A stretch of 64,000 nucleotides of DNA from Acanthosepion esculentum (GCA_964036315.1 OZ038485.1:79274460-79338459); one strand, 5' to 3'. Shown: positions 1-37,118, numbered from the stretch's first letter. Made by a program: numbers and translations. Notes: generated by a model not told the origin, from the sequence alone.

Positions 1-251
1 AGATAGTATTCTTTAAGAATGGAATTAGGAAAAAAATATTAATTGCTTACATTGCAATTAAGCACATAAAACAATCATACGTTAATCACAATTACCGTAT
101 TTACTCGTGTATAAACCAACTTCATATATAGAGCGACCACTGGATATTTTGCATGTATTTTAACTCCTCCCGAAAAACAAATATCTGTGTATAGTGCAAC
201 CGGTCACGGAAAATGCATTATTTTTAATCTCTTCAAAAATTGTCTGTGTAT

Positions 252-580
252 AGTGCGACCCCCTATTGTTGCATAAAATTTAATACTAATAACTGGAACA
301 TATTTCTTAAGGGCTGTTTTATGGATACTATCAAGTCCTTATGATTTGTGGGGATCCTGGCTAGAGATAATAGCAGAAACCATGAACGGTGTTATATGCA
401 TATCACAAAGTTCTAAGTGAAAAATCAGATGTTTAAGAGTAGAATTGGAAGAAAATTTATGAGCAACACGTTCTGCTTTATCAGCAGATGATAACACTTC
501 GAATGAATGAAGCGAGGGGGGTCGATGAGTTGCTCTTACTTTACACACTGTTGCAGTCGTTACGAAATCCAAGATTGTTA
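252..580 (-). mobile_element. Non-LTR retrotransposon (jockey/CR1-type) reverse-transcriptase N-terminal remnant
   Basis: Minus-strand reading around 575-339 resembles the stretch just before the RT core of jockey/CR1-type LINEs: KAERVAHKFSSNSTL, then ITPFMVSAIISSQDP, followed by GLDSIHKTALKK (compare the family's GPD-IP pattern). Nothing recognisable continues on either side. Short, degraded fragment; call rests on motif resemblance by eye. Confidence 0.45.
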
Positions 581-2250
581 TACGTTACCTAATTGTGTCA
601 GTGAACGATGGCTTAGCGTCATTGAAGACACGATTACAAATATTACGAGCGGACACAAAAACCCGACAATTATGATAAGAAATACCATGTTGGTGCAGAT
701 GGATAAAGGAATTCCTTTGGGCTATAGCGGCTGAATAGGAAGGTTCGTACCAAGGGGAAGATCGCCCTTTCATCTAGTATTTGCGAGAAGGTATAAAAGC
801 TATGAAGAAACCGCAGTAGCACAATTTTCAATAGGAAGTTTAAAATGATCATTGGAAGCGGGGGGCGGGAAGAAAGTCATGCAATATATCTAAATTGGCA
901 CGCTGATAACAGAAGGAATAGGAGGTTCATGTCTAAGACACGAATCAAATGAAATATCAGCATATACTACAGAGTGTCATGATTGATTCTACTGTTGTAG
1001 TTCACCCGAGAAATGACATACCTAGGGTTGGGACAGCGATGGCACACAGATTCGTCAGCTATTAGGTTGTTATATAAATTCGTTAATATTTTATAATTTA
1101 TTTTATTTTAATAGTTCTGATAAATAATTCTACAATGTGCTACATCAGCTATTGACATTTGAACCCTAACCACTGCTTCTAAAAACAATATTCTCCAAAA
1201 TATTTCCACCCTACTACAAAATAATCTTCTGGTTCAAGCGCTACCCTTGTAAGCACAAAATCAAGGACATAAACGAGACAAAAGAAATCTCCCGTCGAAA
1301 GTTATGAGGAGAAGGTTCTGCCCAAGAACAAGACAGTTCGAACTATTACAAAATGCCGGTTGGCGGATGACAGTATCCATGTCAAACACAGACAGACTTG
1401 AAAAAAAAATAAGCAAAACAAAACAAGCAAAAAAGTTCAAAGAAACGCGCGGCGAATTTGAGAACTATCAGCAATGACTAACTGTGTATCCAGATCGAAA
1501 CAAAACAATGTGAAAGAATGTAAGACTTTCCTCAGAAACAAGTTTTTAGTAGTAAGGGCTGATCCGGATACACAGCAAGTATTGCCTATGTTGGAGCAAA
1601 TAATGCCACCTTTTCTGACCATATACACTACAAAGAAATACAAGGATATAAAACTGCTCTGTTCGGAGAGGGTCATTTGTTTACAAACATCCATATATAG
1701 AGCTGTAAAGCCAAACTCTCCGTGGGACATCAAGGACTCTCACGATATGGTGTTATTATTTTCCCTTCTGGAGAAGACTTTACTTTGAAAAGTGTCCCGA
1801 CACTGCCAGTTGAATGCCTTTCTGTCGAACTTAAGATCAAACTTCCACTTCCCTTGCATTCGCTCTGGGCTCACAGACACATTTTTCTTCATATTGTAGG
1901 ATAAATAAAGCTAAATGAGTCGCTAATCCGAAGCAAGGTACTTCGTAGAGTGTTCCTTTTTTTCAATGTCGACTGATATTCAAAATTTCCATTTGGGTCG
2001 CTTCCAGAGAGTAGAGCCCTACTATCTGACGCTTTCTTTACCAATAACTAACCATACCCTTTTTTCTTCACCACATGAAGGTGAAGGGTTGTCGGGAAAT
2101 GAGCATCCCAACCGGAGGTTGAAATACACCGGTCCCAACTACTGGATTTTCCATTTCGGGCGAGGACGAGATAAGCGATTTGGCTAGAGATAGATTCTGG
2201 TTGAGTTGGTTTCTTTACCAAAGATGTATGATCTTCATAAGAATCATAAT
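581..2250. other. No recognisable gene
   Basis: Short ORFs on both strands (the longest about 100 codons at 1474-1788) have no motif I recognise and no splice context. Probably decayed repeat or unique non-coding DNA. Confidence 0.4.
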
Positions 2251-2254
2251 GACA

Positions 2255-2425
2255 ATATTTATAGAAAAGGCACAGGGGAAATAAGTTATGGCTGTTGGAA
2301 AGTGACTGAAGCAGAGACACCAAGTCAGGACCGATATCATTGCAGATTCTTCTTTGGATTTTTTGAGAAACTCTAAATATAAAACAGAAGAAGCAGATAT
2401 AACAGCAATATTTAATACAGGGCGA
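2255..2425 (+). repeat. Dispersed repeat, copy 1 (pair with 3645-3830)
   Basis: About 170 bases beginning near TTTATAGAAAAGGCACAGG align with 3660-3830 (TTTATAGAAAAGACAAAGG), with shared blocks TCAGGA-CGAT and a T-rich segment before TTGAGAAACTC/TCAAGAATCTC. Diverged; identity of the family unknown. Confidence 0.45.
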
Positions 2426-3644
2426 TTATTAATGTAAGATTCTTACAAAAAAGGTTTCTATGACGACATAGTAAACTAAGTTTTTGAGCAGAAGACCTAG
2501 GAATTGATTCGATATAATCGTTCCAACTCACGTGAAGAAAGCAAAACCAAGAAGGCGGAATATGTTTTTCTTCTGGAGGTTAGCATCTTAATAGAAGGTA
2601 AAACGTGTTCTACAAGACCAATACAAGGGTAATTTCATTTTAGGATTGCCTATTTAGACGACACTTTAAACAAAGTAAAACGGTTCATGAGCATTTTAAT
2701 TTGGGAGAGGAAGATTTTCAACGAATAAAATAGAGGATATTTGCAAATTCTCAATTACGAATTTTCACTTTCTCTCAGAAACAAGGTATTTGTATTACTG
2801 GTTCCCATATTGTAAGTGTAAGGTATCTTATCAGTTCAGTGTTTTCTTCATTTCATTCTACTTAGTTGTTTGTATCTAATTTAAATGTTCCTAGATTGTA
2901 ATTCTTTTCCATTCAATTTCCTGTTTGAGTCATTCAATTACTTTTGTTTCTTCTTTGTTTTTTTTTTACTTATGCATTGATACTTTCTTGGTTTCCAACA
3001 CTATATTACAGTAAGATACAATTTCGGAAATGTTAATTTATAATTGAGAATTTTAAAATTAATTTTCTCATTTTAATACATTTTTCAATCTACTGTTGGA
3101 CACTTATCTTGTCATCATTGTCTTGCCATATTCACGACGTTTCAGCTTTTGTACACCCCGGCCTTCTCAGGGTGATATACATTAGAATTTCGCACCGAAC
3201 ACTATATTTAGTCTACAAGGGTATATTGTTTTAATTCCACGTGCCATCAATTTTCTTAATATCTCAGTTTTAGTTAATTAATTTTCCAAGTTTTTGTTCT
3301 CTATGCTGTAGCCAGGAAATGAACTCGCAACTCTTTGGGTCAAGTCCCTTTTGAATTACTAGGTAGCAAGGAATAAAAGAGAGCGTGAAGACTGATAATG
3401 GGGAGGATTGCGGAAAGGACGAAAAAGGAACAGGTTTAAAAAGGCTGAAGATGACGACTGACATTGCATTTGAATTTTTTACGGTTGTAATTATCAGGGA
3501 ACAGAAAGTCGGAAGTGCGAGAAAATAAACAGTTGAAATCGAAGTGGCGTCAGCATTTAATTATTTCAACTGTAAAATGGTGGGATCTAGTTGCCAATCT
3601 AGTAGAACGATTCAGTCGGGGCACCGGTGAAAAAAGTACGTCAG

Positions 3645-3830
3645 AGCAGTTGTCATGAAACTATTTATAGAAAAGACAAAGGAAAGCCATGTCAAGTCGG
3701 TGAGAAAGTCACTAAAGTCGAGATGCCTGCTCAGGATCGATTACATTAGAGACCCTACTTCGGTTTTTCTCAAGAATCTCAAGATGTACAACAGACCGGA
3801 TATGGCAATAAATGCAGTTATTCGATTCGA
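3645..3830 (+). repeat. Dispersed repeat, copy 2 (pair with 2255-2425)
   Basis: Second member of the diverged pair. It holds a 67-codon ORF, but the partner copy is not open in that frame, so it is treated as non-coding. Confidence 0.45.
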
Positions 3831-4087
3831 TGTAGTCGCTCCACTTCAAATCAGTTGAATCTAATTTATCTACTTTGCAATTTCTACTCTCGTAATTTTT
3901 ATCAAATGACAGTTTTGGTGTTAGTACTGTGAAAAAAGTATTATAAATTATTTAATTGTATGTCATGATTCAATGACTTTCCAATCACCGGGTATTTTAT
4001 CTTAAATCCCGATTTATACTTTCATTTTTCTCTATCTGCTATTTTGTTTAATTTGCGTTTTTCATTATTTATGCATGACTATTTCGT

Positions 4088-4090
<3 letters not shown>

Positions 4091-4160
<70 letters not shown>
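4091..4160. repeat. (TA)n microsatellite
   Basis: Uninterrupted AT dinucleotide run of about 70 bases. Confidence 0.95.
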
Positions 4161-4163
<3 letters not shown>

Positions 4164-5229
4164 TTTTGTTTTGGTACAACTATTATCTTAAATATTGTCT
4201 TACATTTACTTATCGTTTTTGCTTATCTGGAGCTAAATATATAATTTATTTTTCTATATTCATTTATTTTATCAGTTGTTTAGGCGTTAGCAATGCGAAA
4301 ACGCAGTACATATTATTTTTGATATCATAAACAATGACTTCATATTATAAATTTCATAATCTCCGTGTATTTCAGGCATAAATCCAGAATTATATTCTTT
4401 TTCGACTATTGTTTTCTACAGTTATCAAATTTTTCAGTGTTTACGTTTGTTGTTTGTTTATTTATAGACGCCTATTTTGTAAATTATTTTGCTTTCCGCA
4501 GTTTTGTTTTAAAAAAAAGTTAATTATTTGTGATTTTCTGAAACACGCAATATATGAAATGTTCATATATGTAGATTATTTATACCCCAAATTTGTCACT
4601 GCCTGTGGTGGCAGTGAGGACCCTCTCCTACAGGCTAAAAGAATGCTCCCATAGCATACGTCTCAAATAGCCTCTGATAACTAACCATCTCCAAACCGGA
4701 GAATGTGCGAGGACGAACTTCTGGCGAGTCAAAACCATATGCTTCGACTATATGGAAGGCAGTATGATTTTAAACTACTGCTGCCTTGCGGTCATATCCA
4801 AACTCGGAAAAAGCTATGGAAGTAAATCCACACAGAAACTTCGGAGTGAAGACATGAAGACGGTTGTTTGTCAACGCTGACAACTTTCCGGCAACTTCTG
4901 CAGTCAAGCCTGTCCCAAATGATATCCCCTGTATTCATTTGGACATTGTTGGTAAGGCCGAGAGTGGGGAGTATGTGGTCTAGGCAGCACACGGCCTTCA
5001 TATACCATCACTCAGGCCTGTGCCCTGGAGAAGTCACTTCACTTTCACCACTCGGCGAGAGCATAACACGGAAGACAGCATTAAAGAAGCTGTTGATGTT
5101 ATTCTGGAAGTGAGTTGCTTGTGGTAAATCACCTGATGGAGTTAGCATCATTTAATGCGGTAAAGTAACTTTATTCAAACCACAACATAGTCTCCTGAGC
5201 CTCTGGTGGATATGACGTAAGATTTCTCA

Positions 5230-5580
5230 AGGCATTCACGATACCAAGTTAATTATAACTACTGCGACATCTACTTGTTAAGTATTGTTGGAAAAATCTT
5301 CGCCCGATTGTATTTGACGCGACTACATGTCCATGCTGATCGCATCTATTCGGAATCATAATATTCATTCAGGTTTAAAAGATCCACAGTTGACAGGATC
5401 ATTTCTCTACGTCAGCTCCAGGAGAAATGTCGTGAACAATAGATGCCACTATACATCGGCTTCATCGATTTCTTTAAGTTGTTCGACTTTGTTAGGAGAA
5501 TCTGTTTCAATTACTAAAAAAAATTGGCTGCCCCACACAACTTTCCCTGTCATATAGGAGGGCTGATAACAACTTTTGTT
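5230..5580 (+). mobile_element. LINE reverse-transcriptase remnant
   Basis: Across small frame changes the plus strand reads LLSIVGKIFARLYLTRLHVH, then ISLRQLQEKCREQ, then YIGFIDFFKLFDFV: the RT fingers and motif A region (F-D--KAFD type) of a non-LTR element. The motif A catalytic Asp is kept, but stops and frameshifts are present. The 4600-5230 stretch just upstream may belong to the same element but I could not place it. Confidence 0.6.
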
Positions 5581-6147
5581 CGGTACATTTTAGCTACCTC
5601 TTGTACACACAAATGTTATTTTAATGATCTTATATAACTGTAAACCACAAATGTACATTTAACACGCTTGAAATCAGATATGACTCTCAAAGGCATTGGC
5701 CGCCGTTGTTGACACGGCAAATAAATCAAAGGTTTACTCATCCATGAATGCGACTGAAGCTGCATTTCTAGTAGTCATAATAGAATTAATCTTATAATAA
5801 AAGTCAGCAATTTTTTTTTACCTTGATTCATAATTCCGAGTAGCTTTTAAAAGCAAATAAATAATGTGTCGGGGTACAAATTTTGTTATGCCTTTAAAAC
5901 GGAGATCTTCAAAGTATATATCAATATATACAAGAAGAAAAAGTCTAAAAGAAATAATGCTCACTGTAATGTGGTTTAATCAAAGAATATGACAAGAAAA
6001 TTAAATAACAAAAACGAACTAAAAGGTTATCACTCTTAGACGAGCGATAACCGGTTAGCTCTTTTTTGTTATTCGTAATTACGATTCAACTGTGAGGTTC
6101 TATCTTGAATAGCTCTCGTGCCCTGTCTTGGGTTAATTTTATTATAT

Positions 6148-6473
6148 TGTTATGTTCCAAGTCCCTTGTACCACGGTGATGGCCCAAGGTAGAAGCAATT
6201 AAGAATAACTCGAACACAGGTATGGAATAACACAGATATATTACCAATAGAAATATGTACAAAAGAAGTAGAAGTGTTAGTAATAAGAATCAGGTTAGGT
6301 TAGCGAGAACTATGTTGTCTCGAAGTATCACTATTCCAATGCCTTACTGTAATTGTCTAGCCGACTGCCTGACTCACTCTCTCACCCACACTGACACTGC
6401 TGCTTCCTCTTGAGGCGCAGTATATATGAAGTATGGAAGAGTCTATTTATATTATGGGTAAGTTCCCATAACA
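6148..6473 (-). mobile_element. Solo LTR (Ty3/gypsy) with TATAT target duplication
   Basis: 326 bases bounded by TGTTATG and CATAACA, flanked on both sides by TATAT (6143-6147 and 6474-6478). Its reverse complement closely matches the LTR at 31477-32058, including the block from CGAGACAACATAGTTCTCGC to the end. No internal sequence remains, so it formed by LTR-LTR recombination. Minus orientation. Confidence 0.88.
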
Positions 6474-6711
6474 TATATATAATTTCAGTTACAATTATTT
6501 CAACATGTTATGTGATCAAATGGCGTTTGCAAACAAATTTAGTAATAATCGTTATATTATCGTAAATAATTTCGTTATCGTGCAGGAACATGAGGGTTAG
6601 ATAATGTTACTATTACTGAGAGATACTAATGGGGTTAATAATATCTCACAAGCAAGATTGGACAGTGACTAGGTTTTATTTTTCCTATTACTGTTTATAA
6701 GTATCAATATT

Positions 6712-6769
6712 TCTTCTTCTTCTTCTTCTTCTTCTTCTTCTTCTTCTTCTTCTTCTTCTTCTTCTTCTG
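6712..6769 (+). repeat. (TTC)n microsatellite
   Basis: About 19 TTC units, one interrupted by TGC near the end. Confidence 0.93.
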
Positions 6770-7501
6770 CTTCTTTGTATCGTGTCATAAAATGCATGGA
6801 CATGAGGGTTGGAAAATGTTACTATTACTACAATTTCCTGCCCTTTTTAAACCTTAATAAATTTTGTCTTTTTGCTATCTCTCCTAATCCTTGCTTTGTC
6901 AATTATTTAACACAAACTCATTAGGAAAGTTATACACTGCTTTCCACTGTTCCTCTTACCGTTTCTATCTCCTTTGATCGTCAAATTTTCCAAGCCCTCT
7001 TTCCTCATTATATTATATTATATTATTATATATATTTATTGTATTATTCATTATTTTTCGTGGATACTCATATCAGAGTAGACGCTTCGTTTATTTATTC
7101 ATTTTCTTCTACCGTCTGGAAAATTCGAGAAATTTTAATAAACAAAAAAAAATGCCCTTGGCAGGAGAAACCGTCGTTAGCTCCGACCTGCTTATACCGA
7201 CTCAACATAGTGTATGTCGCCGATGAATTAAACTTGAATTGAGCCCTATAAACACAAATCTTTCTCCGTCTTTCAAAACATTCATATCAGCTCAGCTTCA
7301 TATACTAACGTAAACAAAGCTATTTCTAAAGAAGTAATGGATGTTTTATTTATTAATCCAACAGATTTTATTACTTCAATCTTATTTTAGTGGATGCCCA
7401 TAAACAAATCGGAGCGTTTTGTAAAATATGATCTCATGCATTCTTTGAAAAGATAACTGAATAATTTTCTACTGCTTTTTCATGGTTTGATATGTGGAGA
7501 T

Positions 7502-7809
7502 TTACTTCTCAGATTGATTGCCACTCAAGGCTAGAAAGCCCAATCTACTCTGTTATCTATATTCAAGCTTGGAAGAGAATTATATTAGTGAGAAGCCGAG
7601 CGCATCGAAACTTCCAGAATTAGAACTTGGGTCGATGATTGCACTTTCCACGCCAACATCCATTATTACAGGCGCACATGCTATAAGAATCACTGTATGA
7701 ATCACTACATTTGGCGACGACGAGTGCTCACATTTGGAATGTTCATTCAGAGAAGGAATATCTATCTGTGACCCACAACAAAACGTCCCGGTTGAAATGC
7801 TCAATCCCT
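7502..7809 (+). other. Conserved plus-strand ORF block, copy 1 (function unknown)
   Basis: Reading in the frame through YLYSSLEE and ending near ICDPQQNVPVEM, this block matches 50129-50443 at the protein level in the same frame, including the stop region, although copy 1 has one internal TGA at about 7698. It lies about 690 bases beyond the stop of exon 8b and faces it tail to tail. It may be the last coding exon of a gene on the opposite strand, or shared 3' DNA of the transporter gene. I do not recognise the protein. Confidence 0.35.
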
Positions 7810-8496
7810 GATTAATATTTAAATTTGTGACTACAAGACATTAACATTTATCGTGATAATGTGAAGAACATTGATTCTAATATCAAATGCAATAAGTTGT
7901 CTATTACTTGATATTTTATATCATTGATTGGACAAGTTTATCTTTTTAAATCCTCTGACAAATACAAATAGTGTTAAGTCAATCATTTCCGTAAATAAAA
8001 CCCAAATTATCAGTTATTTAAAAAGAGATATATTTTATTCAGAAGTCGATATCAACATGCCAGTGAAAAATCATGTACACACGACCAAAGTCTCTCTTCT
8101 TCAGTTAAGTCTAATCGTGTAACGATGCTTTCTTTAACAAAAGTCAACAAACAAGATGTAACGGAATTATATTAATCTATATAAGGAATTAATTTAGATT
8201 CAATAATTAATATTTTTACTGCTCTTTTTTTGGTCGCATCTTTACAATCAGGAACATTGGTTTAAAACATATAGGAAAGTTGTGAAATAGAAAATAGCAT
8301 CGCAGAAATAAAACAACTCGAGGGAGAATCCGTTAGCATAATTGGATTAGCAAGCGTATCCTTGTTCCGTCAAGAATGAAACATGGATAAAAGTTATGAC
8401 AAGCTAGTAAATAAACTAGAAACATATAATTGATACACTGATATCTTTTAAAATTCAAATGTAAAGATTCTTTTTCTTTTAATTATCCTTCTGCGG

Positions 8497-8624
8497 TTAT
8501 TCGGAGAATTTCTTTTTGTGTTGCATGTAGACGATACCACATGACATTATGCTGTCCAAGAATAAGGAACTGTAAACAATAAAAAAGACGGCATCGAAAG
8601 ACTGACTTGCGTCCAGCAGAGAAC
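8497..8624 (-). CDS. Alternative or duplicate SLC16-like terminal exon 8b
   Basis: Acceptor TTTTTTTTTCAG, 128 coding bases including TAA, same phase as exon 8a, so it could also be spliced to exon 7. The helix 12 segment (AVFFIVYSSLFLDSIM) keeps the MSCGIVYMQ end but has an Asp inside the helix, which may weaken it. Either an alternative 3' end of gene A, giving about 490 residues, or the last remnant of another gene copy. The surrounding 7.5-8.6 kb matches 50.1-51.3 kb. Confidence 0.6.
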
Positions 8625-8685
8625 CTGAAAAAAAAAACCTTATGAGAAGAAATACATCCTTTATTAAATACAACTACTACACATT

Positions 8686-9010
8686 TTTGCTCTACGTCGA
8701 CATGTTATACCTTTTTGGAATCAGGATAATCCTGGGATTGAAAATCTACTTGAACATCCAGTTTTGGGATCTGTGTCCGGATCAGAAGAGAACGGTTAAA
8801 AATTCAAATCTTCTATCTTCTCTCTTCTATCTAAATAAATAAACACTAAATTCTCTCCGTCTGAAACCCATCTAACTCCAGCCACACTAGCTCTACATAG
8901 ACATATTATACATTTTTTGGAATCAGAATACCCTTCATCTTGTGCTTGAACATCTTGCACTTGAACATCTTGCACTGGCATCTGTGTCAAGATGAGAGAA
9001 CTGTTAAAAA
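8686..9010 (+). repeat. Diverged tandem duplication of about 200 bases
   Basis: 8686-8815 (GCTCTACGTCGACATGTTAT to GGTTAAAAATTCAAATC) is repeated at 8888-9010 (GCTCTACATAGACATATTAT to TGTTAAAAATGCACATT). The second copy contains a further triplication of CATCTTGCACTTGAA at about 8936-8985. Confidence 0.7.
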
Positions 9011-9378
9011 TGCACATTTTAAAGTAACTGAAAAAACCTAATGATTTCAAAAGATTTTAATTCATATTGAGTTTGAAGTGACAAAAGTTTTGTGAAAATC
9101 TTTTTATTTTAAAATCAGTTTAAAATATTTCTAAAACATTGTGGATTGAGGAAATCGTTTTTATTTCATCAAATCGCCAAAGAATCAGTTAAAGTGACAG
9201 GTTTCTTGACGTGATATTTTGAAGGTCCATGGAGTTTGTGATTTTAAGAAATCAATTTTCAACCTGAATTGGAATTCTATCTGAATTGGATTTTCGGCTC
9301 AAATCGGACTTTTGGCTGGGATTGGATTTATAGTTCGAATCAGAGTTAAAGAAATGTTTTGAAGTTCCATCGTGTGAA

Positions 9379-10240
9379 TTGAAGAATTCAAAGTTATTTT
9401 TCAAAATGTCATGGAAAAACACAAAGTCTAGAATTCTAAGGCAAAGGGAGATAAGAGCAGAAGAAACAGCAGAGGAGGCACAAGGTAGTAGACAAGCAGA
9501 TGCTGCAAACCATACAAGATCAAGAGCATCTGAATCATCAGAAGAGGTACAAGCAAGGAGAGAAATAAAAGTTGCAAGACAGATAAGATCAAGAGCATCT
9601 GAAACATCAGAGGAGGTGCAAGCAAGGAGAGAAACAGATGCTGAAAGAAAGAGGTCAAGAGCTGCAGATGAGTGTGAGACTTCATCAAGAAGATAAGCAG
9701 TACAGCAAGGAAGAGAAGATCAAGAGCTGCAGAGGAGGACAGTAAGACTTTCTCAAGGAGAGAAACAGATGATAAAATCATATCAGAGTAAGATCTTTGG
9801 AAACACCTGATGAAAGACATGCTAGACAGGTTAGTGATACTCACAATCATGCTAAAAGGAGTGCTGCTTCATTTACGAGCCTGGCTTTACAATACAACTG
9901 TGACAGTGACTATTCACCTCATCTAAAGATATCTATTGGATCAATGATCATTCAGTGTAAATATTGGTCTCATATTCTACGATGCATCAGATAGGATGTG
10001 CTGTAATAAAGGAAAAATACAGCTGGAAGATCTACCAGGAGCGATTGCTATCACTTCTGGATGGGAACGCAGCTGAAGCAAAATACTTAATCCAACACAT
10101 CAGAAGCTATAATAACTGTTTTGCAATGACCTCATTTGTGGACAATGGAATAATAATATGGATAATGGAAAACAACTTGCAGAATTCAAGGCAGGAACTA
10201 GCTTACAAGTACATACGGAGTGGGGTGATTTTAATCTAGT
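9379..10240 (+). mobile_element. Helitron 5' protein fragment (N-terminal region of RepHel)
   Basis: Plus-strand ORF 9379-9696 is a charged tandem repeat of the type RSRASETSEEVQARRE, typical of the N-terminus of animal Helitron replicases. It continues through frame changes with SLALQYNCDSDY and KISIGSMIIQC, then a block reading MCCNKGKIQLEDLP, and ends with IRSYNNCFAMTSF (10080-10135), the usual start of the conserved Helitron-like N domain. It stops near 10240, before the Rep domain. The matching Rep and helicase part is on the opposite strand at 11140-13900. Confidence 0.72.
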
Positions 10241-10727
10241 AAATAAATAAATATTAAATAAAGCTGTTACTTAAATAATTCAATTCCCCACAAATAGAAT
10301 CAATCTAAAAAATACATTCATAAATTAATATGAACACGACAGTAATAAAATATGAACACACCACCAAATTGAAGTCTCTCTTCTTCAGTACCAATCGCGT
10401 TACAACAAGATGTAAAGGAAATATATTAATCTATTAAGACATTCATTTAGATTTAATTAATTATATAATTATTGTTCAGATGTTTTAGTCGCATCTTTAC
10501 AATCAGGAAAACTGGATTCAATTCGCTTAGATCGTACAGGAAATATCATTTCAGAAATAAAATAATTAGAGGAAGAAGCTGTTAGCGTAATTGAATTGGA
10601 AAGCGTATTCTGGTTCTGTCAAGAGCGAAACCTGGGTAACAGTTATGGTGAGCTAGCCGATAAATAAAGAATATATAATTGATACATGTACATCTTTTAA
10701 AATTCAACTGTGAAAATTCTTATTCCT

Positions 10728-34413
<23,686 letters not shown>

Positions 34414-35213
34414 TCTGAAAAAATATAAAATTGTTTCATTAACAAAGTTATAAACACGAAATTCAAGATTATGCCTGGTTTAAATATTAAATCCCTATAT
34501 AATTATCGACGTAGTATTTTATAAAATAAATCATAATAATTATACGTTACAAATAAATGGAATTATTTTCTTTTCTAATAAATTATCTAAATTTCGTTTT
34601 CTACGAATTTTCAATTATTTTTACTGTAATAAAAGTCTGTGGATGTGTTCGTGTAATGTAGCAGTAGAAAGGGAATTTACATGGCTTCGATTAGAGACTG
34701 CTACTTGTTTCCCCTACTAGGGTCGGCTGAAATCTATCGAGGCTGAATATCGGGGAAGGATGCTAGAGTTGTGAAAACTTGCATGCATTAATTTCAACTT
34801 TTCGTGAGAGTATTTTGAATATTCTGCACAATGAAATCTTTATTATGAAGACTTCTCACATTGAGGTAAATCAGGCCGTTCCTCTTGAACATTTAGGTAT
34901 TTATCTAAGAGAATTTAGAATATTTAGCCCCCAACCATGTAGACGAAGAACTTACATTAAAACGTTCGAAACACTACAATATGCTACTGATTCGATACTA
35001 AACGTTAAAAGAAACGGTCAAAACATACAAACCAGTAGACATAGAAAAAATTCACTTACAAATAATATGTCGAATAGGTTTTTACCCATCAATCTATCGA
35101 AATAACTGATGATGACCTTAAAAACTACGCACTCAAAACTGACACAGCCAAACACATTTTTACCATGAAGGGCATAATTTGTCAAGATATAAAATAATAA
35201 AATACTTGAAATT

Positions 35214-35215
<2 letters not shown>

Positions 35216-35306
<91 letters not shown>
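35216..35306. repeat. (TA)n microsatellite (left flank of inverted-repeat element)
   Basis: TA run of about 90 bases. Confidence 0.94.
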
Positions 35307-35312
<6 letters not shown>

Positions 35313-35365
35313 CAGTGAGATATATATAATCCGGTGTTCTTATTGATATTTTTATTTTTACATTA

Positions 35366-36025
35366 ATATTATAAATTAACTGATTTAAAATATTTTTTCG
35401 CTACACAGTAATAACCATGTTTCAAAAATGGAAAATAATTTTATATACTGTAAGTAATTCTAGTACATTTACTTGTTTTAAAAAAGAAATATTGTCTATT
35501 AAAAATTAAAAGTGAAAATATTTTTAAATTGTAGTCAAATAAAACGTATTCTAACCTAAACATCCAAAAAATCTTTTAGTATACAAATAGAAAAAATGCC
35601 GTAAGCATTTTTTTGCCGTTAACAATAAAATTAAAAAAAACAAAAACAGACGACATGCATTTAACGGATGTCAGAATTTGTTGAAAAATACATCCCTACC
35701 TTACCTAAACATAACCCCTTTTTCGAATGTAACTAATAACTGATAGAACAAAAAGTTAATAAAAATGAACACGCTATCTCCCCTTGAATGAATGATTAGA
35801 TTTCTCTGTATCCTTTGAAACAATGAATTATGAATCTTTTTCTGTGCCTTTAAAACTTAGTCAATTTAAAAAAAATAAGTTACTCCAAAATTCGTTTGAG
35901 GATGAAAAGGAAGTAATGTTTTTAATTTAATTACAAAATTAAATTCGAAGCTTTTAGCTTCCATTTTTGAAACATGGTTATTACTGTGTAGCAAAAAAAA
36001 CATATTTTAAATCAGTTAATTTATA

Positions 36026-36028
<3 letters not shown>
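35366..36028. mobile_element. Non-coding element with 66-base terminal inverted repeats
   Basis: Left arm 35366-35431 (AATATTATAAATTAACTGAT to TTTCAAAAATGG) and right arm 35961-36028 (CCATTTTTGAAACATGGTTA to TTATAATAT) are near-perfect complements. The about 530-base interior has no ORF over 60 codons. Flanked outside by (TA)n runs on both sides, consistent with a MITE or foldback element that inserts at TA. Confidence 0.75.

Positions 36029-36111
<83 letters not shown>
36029..36111. repeat. (TA)n microsatellite (right flank of inverted-repeat element)
   Basis: TA run with one GTA interruption, starting exactly where the right inverted repeat ends. Confidence 0.94.
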
Positions 36112-36112
<1 letters not shown>

Positions 36113-37118
36113 AACACACGCATTTCTAATAAATTAAAGGATTAACATTTAACACATTTTTACTGCATAAACCTTATAGCGTATACTTGTATTATAAATA
36201 TTGAAACAGACGATTAATATTTATTTATTAGTAATATGAATAGACATAATAACATATGATATTTAATAAATAAAATGAGACTGTGTGCCTATTTCAAATA
36301 CGAACTGTCCAATATAATAAATAATACATCCCACCTAGTCTGTTGACAAGAATTAATACCAGATGGAAACAAATCGTGTTAAGCGCTCACAAATTTCCTA
36401 GAATCAAGCGTAAGATATTCAATAAAGTACGTGTTATCTGGTGTAATATACTTAAATGTATTCATCATATATTAACTAGAATAATTATTGAATCATCGAA
36501 ATTAAGATTCATTTCGATGAATTAGAAAGAAGGCTTTCATATCACTTTTTTTTGCTGAGAAAATGCTTGGAGAAGATAATGTTAAAATAGAACTGGATAA
36601 AAATTTTAATTCAATATTCAGCTTTCCTTAACGCCCCCAAAATATGAATTATGTTATCACAGTTTTTAGGGGGGGGGGGTCTCTACGAGCTTTTCTATTT
36701 TTATCATGAATTTCTTTCATTTGTTTTTTTTTCTATTTTCCCATGTCTAATTACGATATTTACCGTTTATTTTAACATATTTCCTATGTGCAGATTTCAT
36801 TTATTTGTTCACCGATATATTTTGAAATTTTATTAAATTTTAAAATCTTTCCAATTGATCACAACATTTGCGAATAGCAGGATTGGCATGGTAACAATTT
36901 TCTCTCGCTTTTCCAGTTGTCCGTCTGAAAATAGGCGAAAAACCTCAACGATAAAATAAAATATTTCCGCATCCAACTGTTTTACACGCATTTCTTTTTC
37001 GATATTTTTCATGTTAAATATTGAACGGAACGGAAAGATTCTAAAAAATAAATAACATTTAATTGAAAAGTAATGAATAAGCAAAAAATAAAATGAACAA
37101 CGTAATATTTCACTTACA
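36112..37118. other. No recognisable gene
   Basis: AT-rich, with an 11-base poly-G run at 36668-36679. Small ORFs on both strands have no recognisable motif. Confidence 0.4.

Noticed and set aside
1474..1788. 104-codon ORF with an overlapping 98-codon ORF on the other strand
   Set aside because: No recognisable domain or splice context on either strand, and no second copy; left unassigned.
4792..5113. Overlapping ORFs on both strands upstream of the LINE remnant
   Set aside because: Neither strand shows a recognisable domain; possibly part of the same decayed LINE but not supportable.
36833..37084. 83-codon minus-strand ORF as an upstream transporter exon
   Set aside because: No hydrophobic helix pattern of SLC16, no splice sites in phase, and PDGGWGW with its ATG is already complete in exon 1.
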